Positions 31,973 through 42,903 of a DNA stretch of 64,000 nucleotides are shown here, piece by piece. The notes under the pieces were generated by a model. The model was not told the DNA's origin. It saw only the letters and a list, made by a program, of their open reading frames with translations, and made no database searches. Made by a program: the position numbers and the translations under genes. Source of the stretch: Calliopum simillimum (Eukaryota > Arthropoda > Insecta > Diptera > Lauxaniidae); the NCBI GenBank assembly GCA_951812925.1, contig OX638370.1:48797948-48861947 (forward strand). Direction: 5' to 3'. The stretch's first letter is position 1, and the number at the start of each line of letters is the position of its first letter.

Positions 31973-32818
31973 CGGATAGATTCTGGCTATGAAAATTTAA
32001 GCGACGATGAAAAGCAAGGAAACTAATTATCAAAATGTAGTGAAAATACCATAAATTAAATTTTATTTCCAGAAATAAATTATTCCATCCATTGAAAAGA
32101 CAACTAAAAATTATTTTGTTGCTCTTACAAAAAAATGGACTTTTGTGTATAAAATTCTTCAGTAGCTGCAACTAAAATTACAAATATAAATGCAATCTGG
32201 CTAAGAAGTTATTAAATAATTGAATTAAATTATTTAAGCTTTCTTTCAACCACAACCTTACTTAAAATAATAAAAACAACCCCTACAGTATAAAAAAAAT
32301 CATATTCCTCTTTAATTTCATCATCCGAGTAATGTGCTCTCGTTGAAATCTTTTTTTGAAATGAAAATACGCATACAGAAAAATGTATTTGCGTTCACAC
32401 TTTCAAATAACTCATCAAATCACTCGTCAAATCAGCGAAAAGTCTAAAATTTTTGATTTTCTTCAAAGTTTTCGACAAATTATTTGAAGAAGCGTTCTCA
32501 CTATCAAAAACTCATTAAATCCATAGAAATTTTTTTGACAGCAAAATTAGTGATGTCAAACAAATTCGAACCCATCGAATAAATTTTTGTCTAAACTATC
32601 GCCCGACAATTTAGTTTGTCGTGTGAACCAGCACTAAGAGCCATGTTGCTGCAACGTTTGCTTCGTGTGTATCTAGCATTAAATACCAAAGTACAATTTT
32701 GTGAGCACTACTCTTTTCATGAAACGGTATCCTTGTATTCACAAATCGTATTGTTTATTGTTATTGGACATAGGCAAACTTTTATTGGATCCTTTATTCC
32801 TTAAAGCCTTTATAGTAA
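31973..32818. other. No gene recognised
   Basis: AT-rich interval. The part at about 32380-32640 resembles decayed MITE sequence but I cannot pair its ends. Confidence 0.35.
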
Positions 32819-32969
32819 ATCGTTGTCGAAATCAAACTGGCGTCAAATGTTGGAGAAGAAATCTCAAGCAAAACGGGCGGCGATGAAGATCCTTTGAGCC
32901 AAGAGCGCCTTGGGAATGTTCGGGAAGTTGGTGGTCAAGCAGTGTGGAGCCTGTCGTCCTGTAAACCTG
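32819..32969 (+). CDS. APC10: APC10 (anaphase-promoting complex subunit 10) exon, partial
   Basis: APC10/DOC1 is the beta-sandwich DOC-domain subunit of the APC/C ubiquitin ligase that helps bind D-box substrates. The exon encodes DPLSQERLGNVREVGGQAV followed by WSLSSCKP, the start of the DOC domain, almost identical to the APC10 consensus VREIGSQAVWSLSSCKPG. It ends CCTG|GTGGGT, a donor that leaves a Gly codon split as expected. Odd point: the frame has no ATG after the upstream stop at 32816-32818; the nearest ATG (32850) is in another frame. Either translation begins in an upstream exon joined by an unseen acceptor, or a base is missing here, or it is a decayed copy. The rest of the DOC domain is not seen in the window and may lie beyond the right edge. 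Confidence 0.75.
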
Positions 32970-33302
32970 GTGGGTTAAACTTAAGATATTTCGGTTACGA
33001 TGGGCTTTTTTTGTTGCTAAAGGTCTGATTTAAGTGAACCGGTTCTAGTTACATCTTCCGGTTTTTTTTATGTACTCTGCTCCAAAATAAAAAGTAACCT
33101 GTGATACAATAAAAAATATTTAATTAGTCTGCTCATAGTTTAAAATAAGATTACTTCAGCTCCCAAAGTTTCAAACAGAGTTATTTGGTTATTATAAAAG
33201 CTATATTCGGATTTTTAGACATGTTTTCGCAACGACACTTAGTTCCTGTGTGTGCTGATGTCTTTGTTACGGCTAAATGCCGCTAAAATTCTGAAACTAA
33301 TT

Positions 33303-33583
33303 TTTGTACCATACATCCAGGGTATATTACTTTTGTCCTTCCGTTTGTAACTTGGAGAAAAGGAGGCGTGGCAGGTATGAAAAAGTATATACATTCTTGA
33401 TAGGCGTCACCTCCTGAGTCGATATAGCCATGTCCGTCTGGCTGGCAGTCTGGAAATATTTTTCACGGGAAAACTGAGCTAGATAATTCGGTGAAATTTG
33501 GTACACTGCCTCCATTGCCAAAGATAGCTCGACTTGTTGAAAATGAGCGAAATCGGTCAACGGACACGCCTACCGCCCATACA
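33303..33583 (+). repeat. Dispersed repeat family A, first segment of an interrupted copy
   Basis: It begins near GGGTATATTACTTTTGTCC and contains GGAGGCGTGGCAGGTAT, CCTGAGTCGATATAGCC, TTTGGTACACTGCC and CAACGGACACGCCTACCGCC. The copy continues at 33881-33923 and 35754-36300, after two insertions. Confidence 0.75.
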
Positions 33584-33592
33584 TAAAATATA

Positions 33593-33871
33593 GGAAATGT
33601 CTATACGGGGGGACTCGCGTACGCGAAAACTCTCAATTAGCTCTCTCTCTCTCTCAATTTACTCAATTAGCGTACGCGAAATCCAGTGAAGTTTTTTCCC
33701 CCGGGGAACTTGATTAATTTATGTACTGATCCGCGGCCGAATGCCGCCGCGAAGCCGGTGTTGGATGTCTGACGGTTTTAAATCCTGAGCTGCGGACGCA
33801 GGCCGCCCACTTACCCCTACTTTTATGTAAAATTACTGTTGTAACGAAGCAGCGTACGCTAAATGAGACTC
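33593..33871. mobile_element. 279-bp insertion with 9-bp target duplication, carrying family B sequence
   Basis: TAAAATATA occurs at 33584-33592 and 33872-33880. The insert has GCGTACGC-containing ends (GGACTCGCGTACGCG on the left, GCGTACGCTAAATGAGACTC on the right), a short CT microsatellite, and the family B segment (GTGTTGGAT ... GGCCGCCCACTTACCCC). Confidence 0.7.
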
Positions 33872-33923
33872 TAAAATATATTCAAAATGCAACTTTAGGA
33901 GTATTTTTCACGACAAACATAAT

Positions 33924-35753
33924 GGGTGCTATTCTTGATTCCGTCGGAAAGCATTTTCCGCGCGGAAGCAAATTTTGCTATTATTGATTCCGAAAATTAG
34001 ATACTTACATCTGTCATCACTGTTCCGCAAAACAGATAAATTTGGTATTATTGGGTGCTATTCTTGATTCCGTCGGAAAGCATTTTCCGCGCGGAATCAA
34101 ATTTTGCTATTATTGATTCCGAAAAGTAGATACATCTGTCATCACTGTTCCGCAAAACAGATAAATTTGGCATTATTGGTTCCGCACGTAATTTGAGAAA
34201 TTTAACATCCCTGACATCGAAGTGACGTTTATTTTTGTGCATTCTTGATTCCGACGGATAGATATATTTCAGTATTTTCCTTCCGCGAAATTTTTGTGAC
34301 GGAACGACAATAAAAAGTTTAAAATGTATGCTTTTTTGTTAATTTTGCTGTTGTTATTAATAGGGATAGTAAGCTAAATATTTAATAACAATTTTAAAAC
34401 CTTTGCTACTACATAATAGCCGGTTTAATTAAAAATTACAAAATTTATTTTTAAAATAAAACTCAAAATTCATAAAAGAAACACTTCATTTTATTTCATT
34501 AAATAAAGGAAACAATTCATCTTTATTCTGATTAGATAAATAACATTTTATAAAAAAAGAAGGCACTTTCACATCCAACCCTCTGCGGTGACCAAATGAT
34601 GAAATGTAATCACTCGGAAAAAAAATTACCAACAAACACTTGTTTACAAGAAACCACTTCAGAGCAACACGCGTCTTTACCGAACTCTAAAATGTATAGA
34701 TAATTAATCCTTAAACCGCACTAAAAAAGCTATTTTATCCACTTGATATCTACAAAATTATTTGAGATTCATAATTTGCCGCTGTTGACACTTCTAATTT
34801 TTTTTTATCCTTTGTCATCTGTCAAAATGTTAGAGATGTTCTTATTTCAGGGTTCCCAATATTTTCATTCGATATTCCTCTACCGTCGGAATCAAGAATA
34901 GCAGTTTTCATATCGAACGATATTTCTTTCCGCGAAAATTTCCTTATCGAACGGAATCAATAATAGCACCCATTGTTTCCGCAAATAATTTGACAAATTT
35001 AATAACCCTGACATCGAAGTGACGTTCATTTTTGTGTATTCTTGATTCCGACGTATAGATATATTTCAGTTGTTTCCTTCCGCGAAATTTTTGTGACGGA
35101 ACGATAATAAAAAGTTAAAAATGCATGCTTTTTTGATAATTTTGCTCTTTTTATTGATAAAGAAATTAAGCTTAATTTTAAATATCAATTTTAAACAATT
35201 TATTACTACACAATAGTCGGTTTAATTAAAAATTACAAAATTTATTTTTAAAGTGACACTCAAAATTCATAAAACAATACATATAATTTTATTTTATTAA
35301 ATAAAGGAAACAATTCGTCTTTATTTTAATTAGATATACATCTCATATAGAAGAAGTCACTTTCACATCCAACCCTCGCTGCGGTGATCAAACGATGAAA
35401 TGTAATCACTTGGAAAAAAAAAAAAATGATCAACACTTTTTTTACAAAAAACAACTTTGGAGAAACACGCGTCTTCACCGAACTCTGAAATGTATAGATA
35501 ATTAATTCTTAAATCGCACTAAAGAAGCTATTTTGATATTTACAAAAAATTATCAAAGATTCATAGTTTTCCTTTGTTGACACTTCTAATTTTTTTTATC
35601 CTTTGTCATCTGTCAAAATGTTCTTATTTCAGGGTTTCCAATATTCTCGTTCGATATTCCTCTACCGTCGGAATCAATAATAGTAGTTTTCATATCGAAC
35701 GATATTTCTTTCCGCGAAAATTTCCTTATCGAACGGAATCAATAATAGCACCC
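33924..35753. mobile_element. 1.83-kb tandem-dimer inverted-repeat element, AAT target duplication
   Basis: Ends are GGGTGCTATTCTTGATTCCG and its inverse AATAGCACCC, with AAT on both sides (33921-33923, 35754-35756). A head of about 125 bp occurs twice in tandem (33924 and about 34053). The body, marked by CATCGAAGTGACGTT, TTCCGCGAAATTTTTGTGAC and CAACCCTC, is present twice, at about 34200-34974 and 34975-35753, each ending GAATCAATAATAGCACCCA. So one element copy lies directly against a second that lost its head. No protein-coding frame. Confidence 0.75.
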
Positions 35754-36310
35754 AATATGTACACATAAAAACTGAGGAAGCGCAAGCTCTCAACAAAAAC
35801 TAGGCGAAATCGGACAAGTGGGCGTGGCATCTTTCATATGAACAAAAGTTTCAAAACGCTATACTGAAAGCATTTTTTAGGATAACCCAACCAAATTTTA
35901 GTCAAACACAAAAAACATTAATTGCAAGCCCTGAGCAAAGACTAAGCCAATTCAGACTAGAGGGCGTGGCATAAGCAAAGGTGTAAAATGTTAAACTAAA
36001 AGCATTTTTAGTGATAACCCAACCAAATTTCACTCAGAACAATAAATTGAAACTCTATACAAAACAAGAAAAACTCGGAGAAGTGGGTGTGGCACCTCCC
36101 ATATAAGCAAAAGTTTCAAAAAGCTGTACTGAAAGCGTTTTTTAAGATAATCAAAACAAGTTTTGTGTAGATATTTGGAATGTTAGTGCAAGATCTGAGC
36201 AAAAACTAAGTGAATTCAGTCAAGAAGGCGTGGCACTTCTCGTGCAAGTGAAATTTTCAAAATATTGCTGTGTAGAGTATAATATTCTTTGGCCAGGCCA
36301 AAGGTAACAC
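35754..36310 (+). repeat. Dispersed repeat family A, distal segment
   Basis: It picks up where the copy left off at 33923 and runs through four phrases of the form GGCGTGGCA(C/T)CT..C followed by ATATAAGCAAAAGTTTCAAA, about 120 bp apart, ending at a GGCCAGGCCAAAGGTAACA motif that also ends the copy at 52.8 kb. Confidence 0.7.
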
Positions 36311-36479
36311 CCTTACTTGTTCGTTATTAAATTTCTATCTATAGTCTTTTTTGGGAAACTATTCTGCTGTAACTTGGTTTTAATTTTCTTTACGTTTTTT
36401 TTATGAAATATTTTGTCCGATATATTTAAAAGTCGTCATATGAAGTTGCCCGCTGTATTCATTATTATTCCTTTTGGGT

Positions 36480-36730
36480 GTTTTGAATAGAAATTTATCA
36501 GTCGTCCTGACGCTGTTGGTGATACCACTCTATCTTCAAGGTGTTTTCATTTCTTACAACTTTTGTGTCCAAATATACCAGCGTTCCGTTGTCTTCTGCT
36601 GTTGTGAATTTAATATTCCTGTGGTAAGAGTTTAATTTTTCCATCGTCGATTCTATTGTGCTTCTTTTTGTAATCTCAAAAAGGTCGTCTACATATTTCG
36701 TTAATAGCCTAGGTTTTTCGTAAAGTTCAT
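36480..36730 (-). pseudogene. Penelope-like element reverse transcriptase fragment
   Basis: On the minus strand the frame reads LLTKYVDDLFEITK, the YVDD catalytic box of Penelope-like RTs, then LNSYHRNIKFTTAEDNGTL and VYLDTKVVR, then IEWYHQQ. The spacing and the LN..H..I.FT.E...G.L..LDT pattern are diagnostic of this group rather than of LINEs or LTR elements. Stops follow at both ends. The GIY-YIG nuclease is not seen. Confidence 0.8.
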
Positions 36731-36884
36731 CTGATGAAAAACTAATGAACTAGTTTTTAATAATTATTTATTTATTTTAGTAATTATTTAAATTCTGACA
36801 ATATTGATGCAAGTTATTTTGGGTATTTTTATTTATTTTGTTTTTGACTGTTGTTACAATTTTTCTTAACAGATAACCCTGAAG

Positions 36885-36945
36885 ATGACTTTAAACGATA
36901 GTCGAAATATTGGTTATTAAAACATTTTAAAAAAATCCAACGTCG
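36885..36945 (+). repeat. Penelope-like terminal motif, degenerate hammerhead
   Basis: CCCTGAAGATGACTTTAAAC followed by GTCGAAATATTGG is a divergent version of the motif at 9640-9700 and is probably the terminal repeat of the Penelope-like fragment next to it. Confidence 0.4.
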
Positions 36946-37600
36946 TTTTTTATTTTTGACCTTAAACCTGCAAAAACTTATTTTAACAAAATTGTTTAAC
37001 TCGACAAAAAATAAATTTTTCGGAAGAATGCCACGAACACAATAAATAAATTCAATAAAGCTAGCGGATGGCTTTTTATGTGGATTTTGATCAGCATAAT
37101 TCGAATCTGCAATTTATTTCTCTGTAAGTTCGGTAGTTCTGATTATACTGTCCATTCAAGGTGAAAAATAAAGATACGAAATGGAATGACCAATATCTCC
37201 AAAATTGATATAGAAATTTAAACAGTTTAAATTTTAAATCAAAAATTTTTTCCATACTAAGACCTCTTTTCGGCTTCTTATGTGCTCTAAAATGGACCTA
37301 ATTTTACATAGTGCTTATTTACAACAAAAAGAATCTTTTGATGCCGTGGGGAAGTAGTTCGTAGAAAAAAATACGAACGGTAAAATTTAGTGTAAAATTT
37401 GTATTTAATAGTTTTTAAATTTTCTGTTGAAAACAAACACAACACTTGAACTTTTCCGAATAATTTTTACTTTTCTACAGTTGTATTAAACATGTTTTTT
37501 TATTTAAAAAATTAATTTTCATTTACATATAAAAAAAAATTTCATAAACCCAATAAAATTTTTAGTAAATTTGTAGCCCCTTATACGATAATTGATTACC
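36946..37600. other. No gene seen
   Basis: AT-rich, no protein-like frame and no paired ends found. Confidence 0.35.
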
Positions 37601-37609
37601 TTACGCATT

Positions 37610-38115
37610 ACTTGAATGTTAAAACATTTTAAATATTACATGTAATGCAATAAATAATGAAATACTCTTTCAATTACATGTAATGCAATGGGTAATGTGA
37701 GAACATAAATTTCGCAAGTTTTTTACTTAAGATTTTTTGATTTTTAAGTCATTTTGACGTTAACATTTGTAAATATTTCAAAAGAAATAAATAGTAAAAA
37801 GATAATATTTCAGATAATGTTTCCTCTGATGAACTTTTGGCTCAAAACGGAACCCAAAATATATCAATAATGTCCTACTGCATTGATTTAGTACTTATAT
37901 AACGCAAAAGTAGCCCAGAAAGTAATCGATACAAATAATGTTTGAGATTACTCGATCGATTACATGTAATCGAATGTTTTGTTGGGGTAATCGATTATGC
38001 CCAGTACAATGCGTATGCTAAAATAATGCCTTTGTAACCCAGAAAGTATTCGATGCAAACAATTTTTTAGATTACTCGACCGATTACATGTAAACGAAGA
38101 TTTTACTTTGAAGTT
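37610..38115 (+). repeat. Cluster of ATTACATGTAAT palindromes with an 80-bp direct repeat
   Basis: ATTACATGTAAT or a one-base variant occurs at about 37635, 37675, 37960 and 38085. The blocks from about 37908 and 38035 (GCCCAGAAAGTAATCGAT / ACCCAGAAAGTATTCGAT ... GATTACATGTAA) are direct repeats 127 bp apart. Confidence 0.6.
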
Positions 38116-39066
38116 TTCATGTTTAAGAATAGTTGAACATAAATTATCTCGAGTTGTATTGATATTTGGCCATTTCATATGGTGTCGCCGTAGAAGATTT
38201 CTACAATTTCTTTGATTTTTTTGAAATCGGCTACTTACAGTACTTGTGGATTGCTAACCATCAAAACCATCATAGCTAAACAGTTGATTAAGCTATAAAA
38301 ATAAAAAAATTTTTTTTTCAGTACGGAAATTTATCTTTCAATCAATAACACTAGTTTACAAATGATTAAAAATTTTTTTCCCATTGAATGCCAATATTCA
38401 TTTTATATGTGAAATGGGCTGCTGATTTCGAAAATAGCATTATTTTTTTTTTCTTTCGTGGCGTTTTCGAGATATCGGTCATTATCGGATTTTTGACCAA
38501 AAAAAAGATTGTTCCGCTTAAATACAAATATCTCAAGAACCAATGTTTATGTTTATTAAAGCTAATTAAATTCACATCACTTTTTGGCTGGTTTGTTAGT
38601 TTCGGAGGAACAAATTGATTTCTGAAAAAAAAATTATTTTTTTCCGAAAAAATGAAAAAAAAGTCAAAATCAACTGCAGATTTATACAAGAAAAAAAAAT
38701 TTCAAAAATCGTTTTGTTTTTTATATCATAGTCTATATATTTGTAAAGCTAATAAGATACTATTTAAGAAAATCGATTGAAAATTGTAAAAGTTGTATAC
38801 AATTCATTGATAAATTACTAAAATGCGTTTTTGCCAATTTTTTTCGTTTTTTGTAATAAACTGTTCGATAATTTGAAACTTTTTGAAAAACACATGAGAA
38901 AATCCAAAAAATTCTTAAAGTAGGCGGTTAAAAAAATACCCGTGACTCGATGTTTTTCTCCAGCACGTGAGATTTTTTTTTTTTAGATTTTTGAAGTTTT
39001 TCAATATGCTGTACATTAAAAAAACAAAAATAACGAATTCTTGTGTTAAATCGATGAATTTAACTA

Positions 39067-39970
39067 TTGGGTGTGTGCATTAATTTCCATCCTTTTTCAA
39101 AAGATGTCGCCATCAATACATGGTGACTTAAATGTTAGATCAGAAACGTCATATCTGAAGCTTAGGCATCTGTCAACAACTCTGCATCATTAGATTTAAA
39201 AATTTTCATACGCATCATAAATTTAACTGTGCTCCAAAATGTCCGAGTTCGTGCCGAAAAATCAACATTTGCGGGAAGTTTTACTTCACTACTATATTTC
39301 AAAGAAAACAGCTGCCGAAAGTCATCGCATTCTTGTAGAAGTTTATGGGGACTATGCTCCAGCTGAATCAAGCTGTCGTGAGTGGTTTCGACGGTTTAAA
39401 AGTGGTGATTTTGATGTCGAAGACAAAGAACGTCCTGGTCAGGACCAGCTAGGTGTGATCCATTATGAGCTGTTGCCAGGTGACCAAAACATTAATGCTC
39501 AACTCTATCGTCAACAATTGATCCTATTGAAGCAGAAAATCCAGGCAGAGCGGCCAACGTATGCGACCAGACACGAGTCAATCATTTTCCACCACGATAA
39601 CGCTCGGCCACATATTGCTGCCCCAGTCAAAAATTACCTGGAAAACAACGGATGGGATATTTTACCTCACCCGCCTTATAGCCCAGACCTTGCACCATCA
39701 GACTACCATTTGTTCCGATCGACGCAGAATGCCCTATCAGGAATACGCTTCACTTTAGTTCAAGATATCGAAAATTGGCTCGATTCGTTTTTTTCCGCCA
39801 AGCCGGCGCAGTTTTTCTTGGATGGAATCCATAAATTGCCAGAAAGATGGGAAAAAGTAGTGACTAGCGATGGGCAATACTTCGAATAAAATACATTGTA
39901 CCATTTTCTTTAAATAAAGTCTCAAATAAAAAGGAAAAAAAAAACGATGGAAATTAATGCACACACCCAA
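39067..39970 (+). mobile_element. mariner element, 904 bp, internally deleted, TA target duplication
   Basis: Terminal inverted repeats of about 28 bp start TTGGGTGTGTGCATTAATTT; TA flanks both sides. The undamaged opposite arm of the host palindrome (near 40170-40190) shows the empty site with one TA. Full mariners are near 1.3 kb, so about 0.4 kb is missing from the coding region. Confidence 0.9.
39239..39889 (+). pseudogene. mariner transposase, internally deleted but in frame (216 codons)
   Basis: The N-terminal paired-like HTH region is present (HLREVLLHYYISKKTAAESH, then SSCREWFRRFKSGDFDVED). After KERPGQ the frame jumps to GVIHYELLPG, so the second HTH, the linker and the first catalytic Asp are deleted without breaking the frame. 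The second Asp (HHDNARPH) and the third (LAPSDYHLF) remain, followed by the usual C-terminus. A full protein is about 345 residues. It cannot catalyse transposition, but could still bind mariner ends; that is inference. Confidence 0.9.
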
Positions 39971-40893
39971 TATATGATCCTTACATTTGAGTTGTATCAT
40001 GTGTTCAGTAAACTTATGCAGGATATTACGAGGAATATTTTTGTAGACAATTTTAACCCTCTAAAACCCCCAAATGTAGGTCATTTTGACCTAGGTCAAA
40101 ATGACCCACATATTCCTCGTAATATTCTGCATAAGTTTACTTAACACATGATACACCTCAGATGTAAGGATCATATAGTTAAATTCATCGATTTAACACA
40201 AGAATGAGTTATTTTTGTTTTTTCATGTACAGTGGATTAAAAAACTTCAAAAATCGATTAAAAAAAATCTGACGTGCTGGAGAAAAACGACGAGACACGG
40301 GTATTTTTTTAACGCCTACTTTAAGAATTTTTTGGATTTTCGCATGTGTTTTACAAAAAGTTTCAAATTATCAAATTATCAAAAACGGATTTTAGTAATT
40401 TATCAATTAATTATGTACAACTTTTGCATTTTGCCATCGATTTTCTTTAGTGGTATCTTATTTTCTTCATAAATATATAGTCTTTGATACAAAAAAAAAA
40501 AAAAAACAAAATATTATAAAAAAGTAATTTTTTCTTGTATAAATTTGAAGTTGATTTTGATTTTTTCATAATTTTTTTGAAAAAAAAATGTTTTAGAAAT
40601 CAATGTATTTTGCCAAAACTAACAAACCAACCAAAAAGTAATGTGAATATTATTTGTAGGTAATTTAATTCCCTTTAATATGACACATAATATGTTTAAT
40701 TCAAACATTAGTTCTTGAGATATTTGTATTTAAATGGAACTATTTTTTGTTTTTGGTCCAAAAACCGAAAATGGCCGATAACTCGAAAACGACACGAAAA
40801 AAAAAATAATGCAATTTTCGGAATCAGCAGCCCATTTCACATATAAAATGAATAATGGCATTCACTGGGAATTTTGGCTGTAAACTAGTGTAA

Positions 40894-41286
40894 TTTTATA
40901 AGCTGGTCCAGCCTGCGGTTTTTGCGCAAAATGCATATGGACCTTTCCATAGAAGGTCCACCGTGAGCCAAACATTTTTTTTTTTTTTTTAGAGAAAATG
41001 GATACCAAAGAGTATTTAAGATATAAAGATTATATTCTTACAAAAATTTGGCGCTTCATTTTTTTTTTTTTTTGGGGTATAGATAATATTCGGTTCCAAA
41101 AATCGAAAACGAAAAAAGTGTATACGGCAAAAATTGCTGAAGGCTTGCTGACGATGAAATTAGTGCACGAATTAACTCAAATAACTTTTGAACTAGTTGA
41201 CATTAAAACAAGAAATATACGTTTTTGTAACATAAATCTTATTCATGTTTACTTTTATTACAAATATATTAAATATTATTGGTTTT
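40894..41286. other. No gene seen
   Basis: AT-rich spacer between the palindrome and the DD37E relic. The open frame 40998-41423 on the plus strand has low-complexity composition and overlaps the relic in antisense, so I do not call it. Confidence 0.4.
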
Positions 41287-42231
41287 TTATGAATAAATTG
41301 ATTTTTTCTGAACACCTCCCATTAAACTTTTATTTCTATCTTCAGAGATTTGTTTACTTGACACTAACCATTTTATTGAAAAATGTTTGGTGTTTTCAGC
41401 AACCTGTTTTGTGTTCTTCGTAATCCTTTTTACCAGAGCCCAATATCTTTCGATGGGTCTGAGCTCAGGGCAGTTAGGGAGGATTTGCATATCTAGTTAC
41501 AAATTCTACATTGCTCTTTTCATACCATTCAACTGCAGATTTGCTGTAATGGCATGAAGCCAAATCTGGCCAAAAAAGAGTTGAGACCTCATGCTGTCTA
41601 ATAAATGGTAAGACGTTTTTGCAAGCAATCCTGGATGTATATTTCGGTGTTAATTGTCCCAGTTGAAACAAATGAACTGCTTCATCTACCGCAGCTGCAG
41701 ATTGCCTGCCATGCCAAAAACTTCTTTGAAAACTTCGTCTTTTTTGGGTCTTAAACTCTTCTTGAACATTTCCTCTATGATCTGCATCATAAAAATCGAC
41801 ACCTGGAAGCTGCGAACAGTCACCAAGTACGTAAGTCTCATCGTCCATAATCAACAGTCAAATTTTTTAATGAATTCTCGGTAAAGTATTTTGGGTCGCT
41901 TTTTTGCCTCTACGTTCTTTTTGGAATTTCTGTCCGGTACTTTCTGGGCTTTAAATGACTTAAGCCCTTCCTCCTTTTTAACTTTTCTGACAACGGCCTC
42001 AGAGCATTGGACTTTCTCAGCTACTTTTCTTCCCGATATATTGGGATTTTTCTTAAGAAGAGCTATCACCTTCTTGGCAGCATTGGGATTATCAAAACCT
42101 TTCTTTTTTCCACTTCTTTGCTTTCTACTAACGATCAGACGTTCCTTATAGGTTTTAATAGCACGCGAAACGGTATTCCGCAAAACTTTAGCTTTTTTGC
42201 AATATTTTACAAATTTGTTCACGCACTTCTA
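41287..42231 (-). pseudogene. Tc1/mariner-superfamily DD37E transposase, frameshifted
   Basis: Minus-strand frames in order: an HTH part (VSRAIKTYKERL, then NPNISGRKVAEKVQCSEAVV), MDDETYVLGDCSQLPGVDFY with the first Asp, LFWPDLASCHYSKSAVEWY with the second, then NCPELRPIERYW with the Glu. Thirty-seven residues separate the second Asp from the Glu, as in the ITmD37E group known from mosquitoes. All three catalytic residues survive. Breaks: a frame change near 41854, one near 41480 after YANPP, and probably one near 42200 in the HTH. Element ends could not be found. Confidence 0.85.
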
Positions 42232-42236
42232 TTTCG

Positions 42237-42903
42237 CAGCTGATGGTAAAGCCATAAATTAACGAGTAAATGAGTAAAAAAGTAGCATGAAAATTAGAGG
42301 TGTTTTAAGAATGTATGGAGATCCTTAGTAATAACATTTTGATACTTGACACCCCTCAGTTTTGTGAGGTTGGAAAAAAAAAATTAATTTGCAAAAAAAA
42401 TTTTGGGGGTGGGGTGAGGGTAAAGATTGGCGCATCGAGGTCAAAGGTGAGAGAAAAAGATAAAAAATTTACATACAGCAATACAAATGTTTAGTGGTCC
42501 CCTCTAGAGGGGTCAAATGTATGACCGACCCACATTATTTTTCCCCCTCCTACATTTTTACCCAGCATACTTACCCCCTATCTCCAACCCCTAAGGGGGC
42601 TCCCATACAAAATTGACATTTTTAGGAAATCGACCCCCACCACTCCCTGGGTGCCCCTAGAAGGGCAAAATGTATGACTGGTCCATAATATTTTTTTCTC
42701 TCCAACATTTTTTCCTGACATACTTACCCTGTATTTCTAACTCTTTAGGGGACTCCCATACAAAATAGATGTCATAGACATGAAAAATTTGGAAAGAAAA
42801 TCGTCAAATAGGCCCATAACTGCCCAGAAGTCACTACTAGTGGAGTCAAATATATGACCGACCTCCTTAGCCAACCTCCAAAGTTTTTTCTCAGCATACC
42901 TAC
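42237..42903. mobile_element. Left arm of a fold-back repeat split by the hAT element
   Basis: It starts CAGCTGATGGTAAAGCCATA and contains repeated modules of about 200 bp marked by GGGGGCTCCCATACAAAATT and CCTAGAAGGGCAAAATGTAT. Its reverse complement is found at about 50140-51265. It is interrupted at 42903 by the hAT insertion. Confidence 0.8.

Larger units (their letters stand above)
38349..40890. mobile_element. Large palindromic element, about 1.64 kb without its mariner insert, TAA target duplication
   Basis: It starts CACTAGTTTAC and ends GTAAACTAGTG, with TAA at 38346-38348 and 40891-40893. Arms of about 0.8 kb pair throughout with indels; the symmetry centre is at about 40088 (GTCATTTTGACCTAGGTCAA). 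The left arm holds the mariner at 39067-39970. A relative of one arm is at 20075-20330. Termini and 3-bp duplication resemble the element at 16234-17283. No own transposase. Confidence 0.8.

Noticed and set aside
40998..41423. 141-codon plus-strand frame
   Set aside because: Lys/Ile/Phe-rich noise partly antisense to the DD37E relic.
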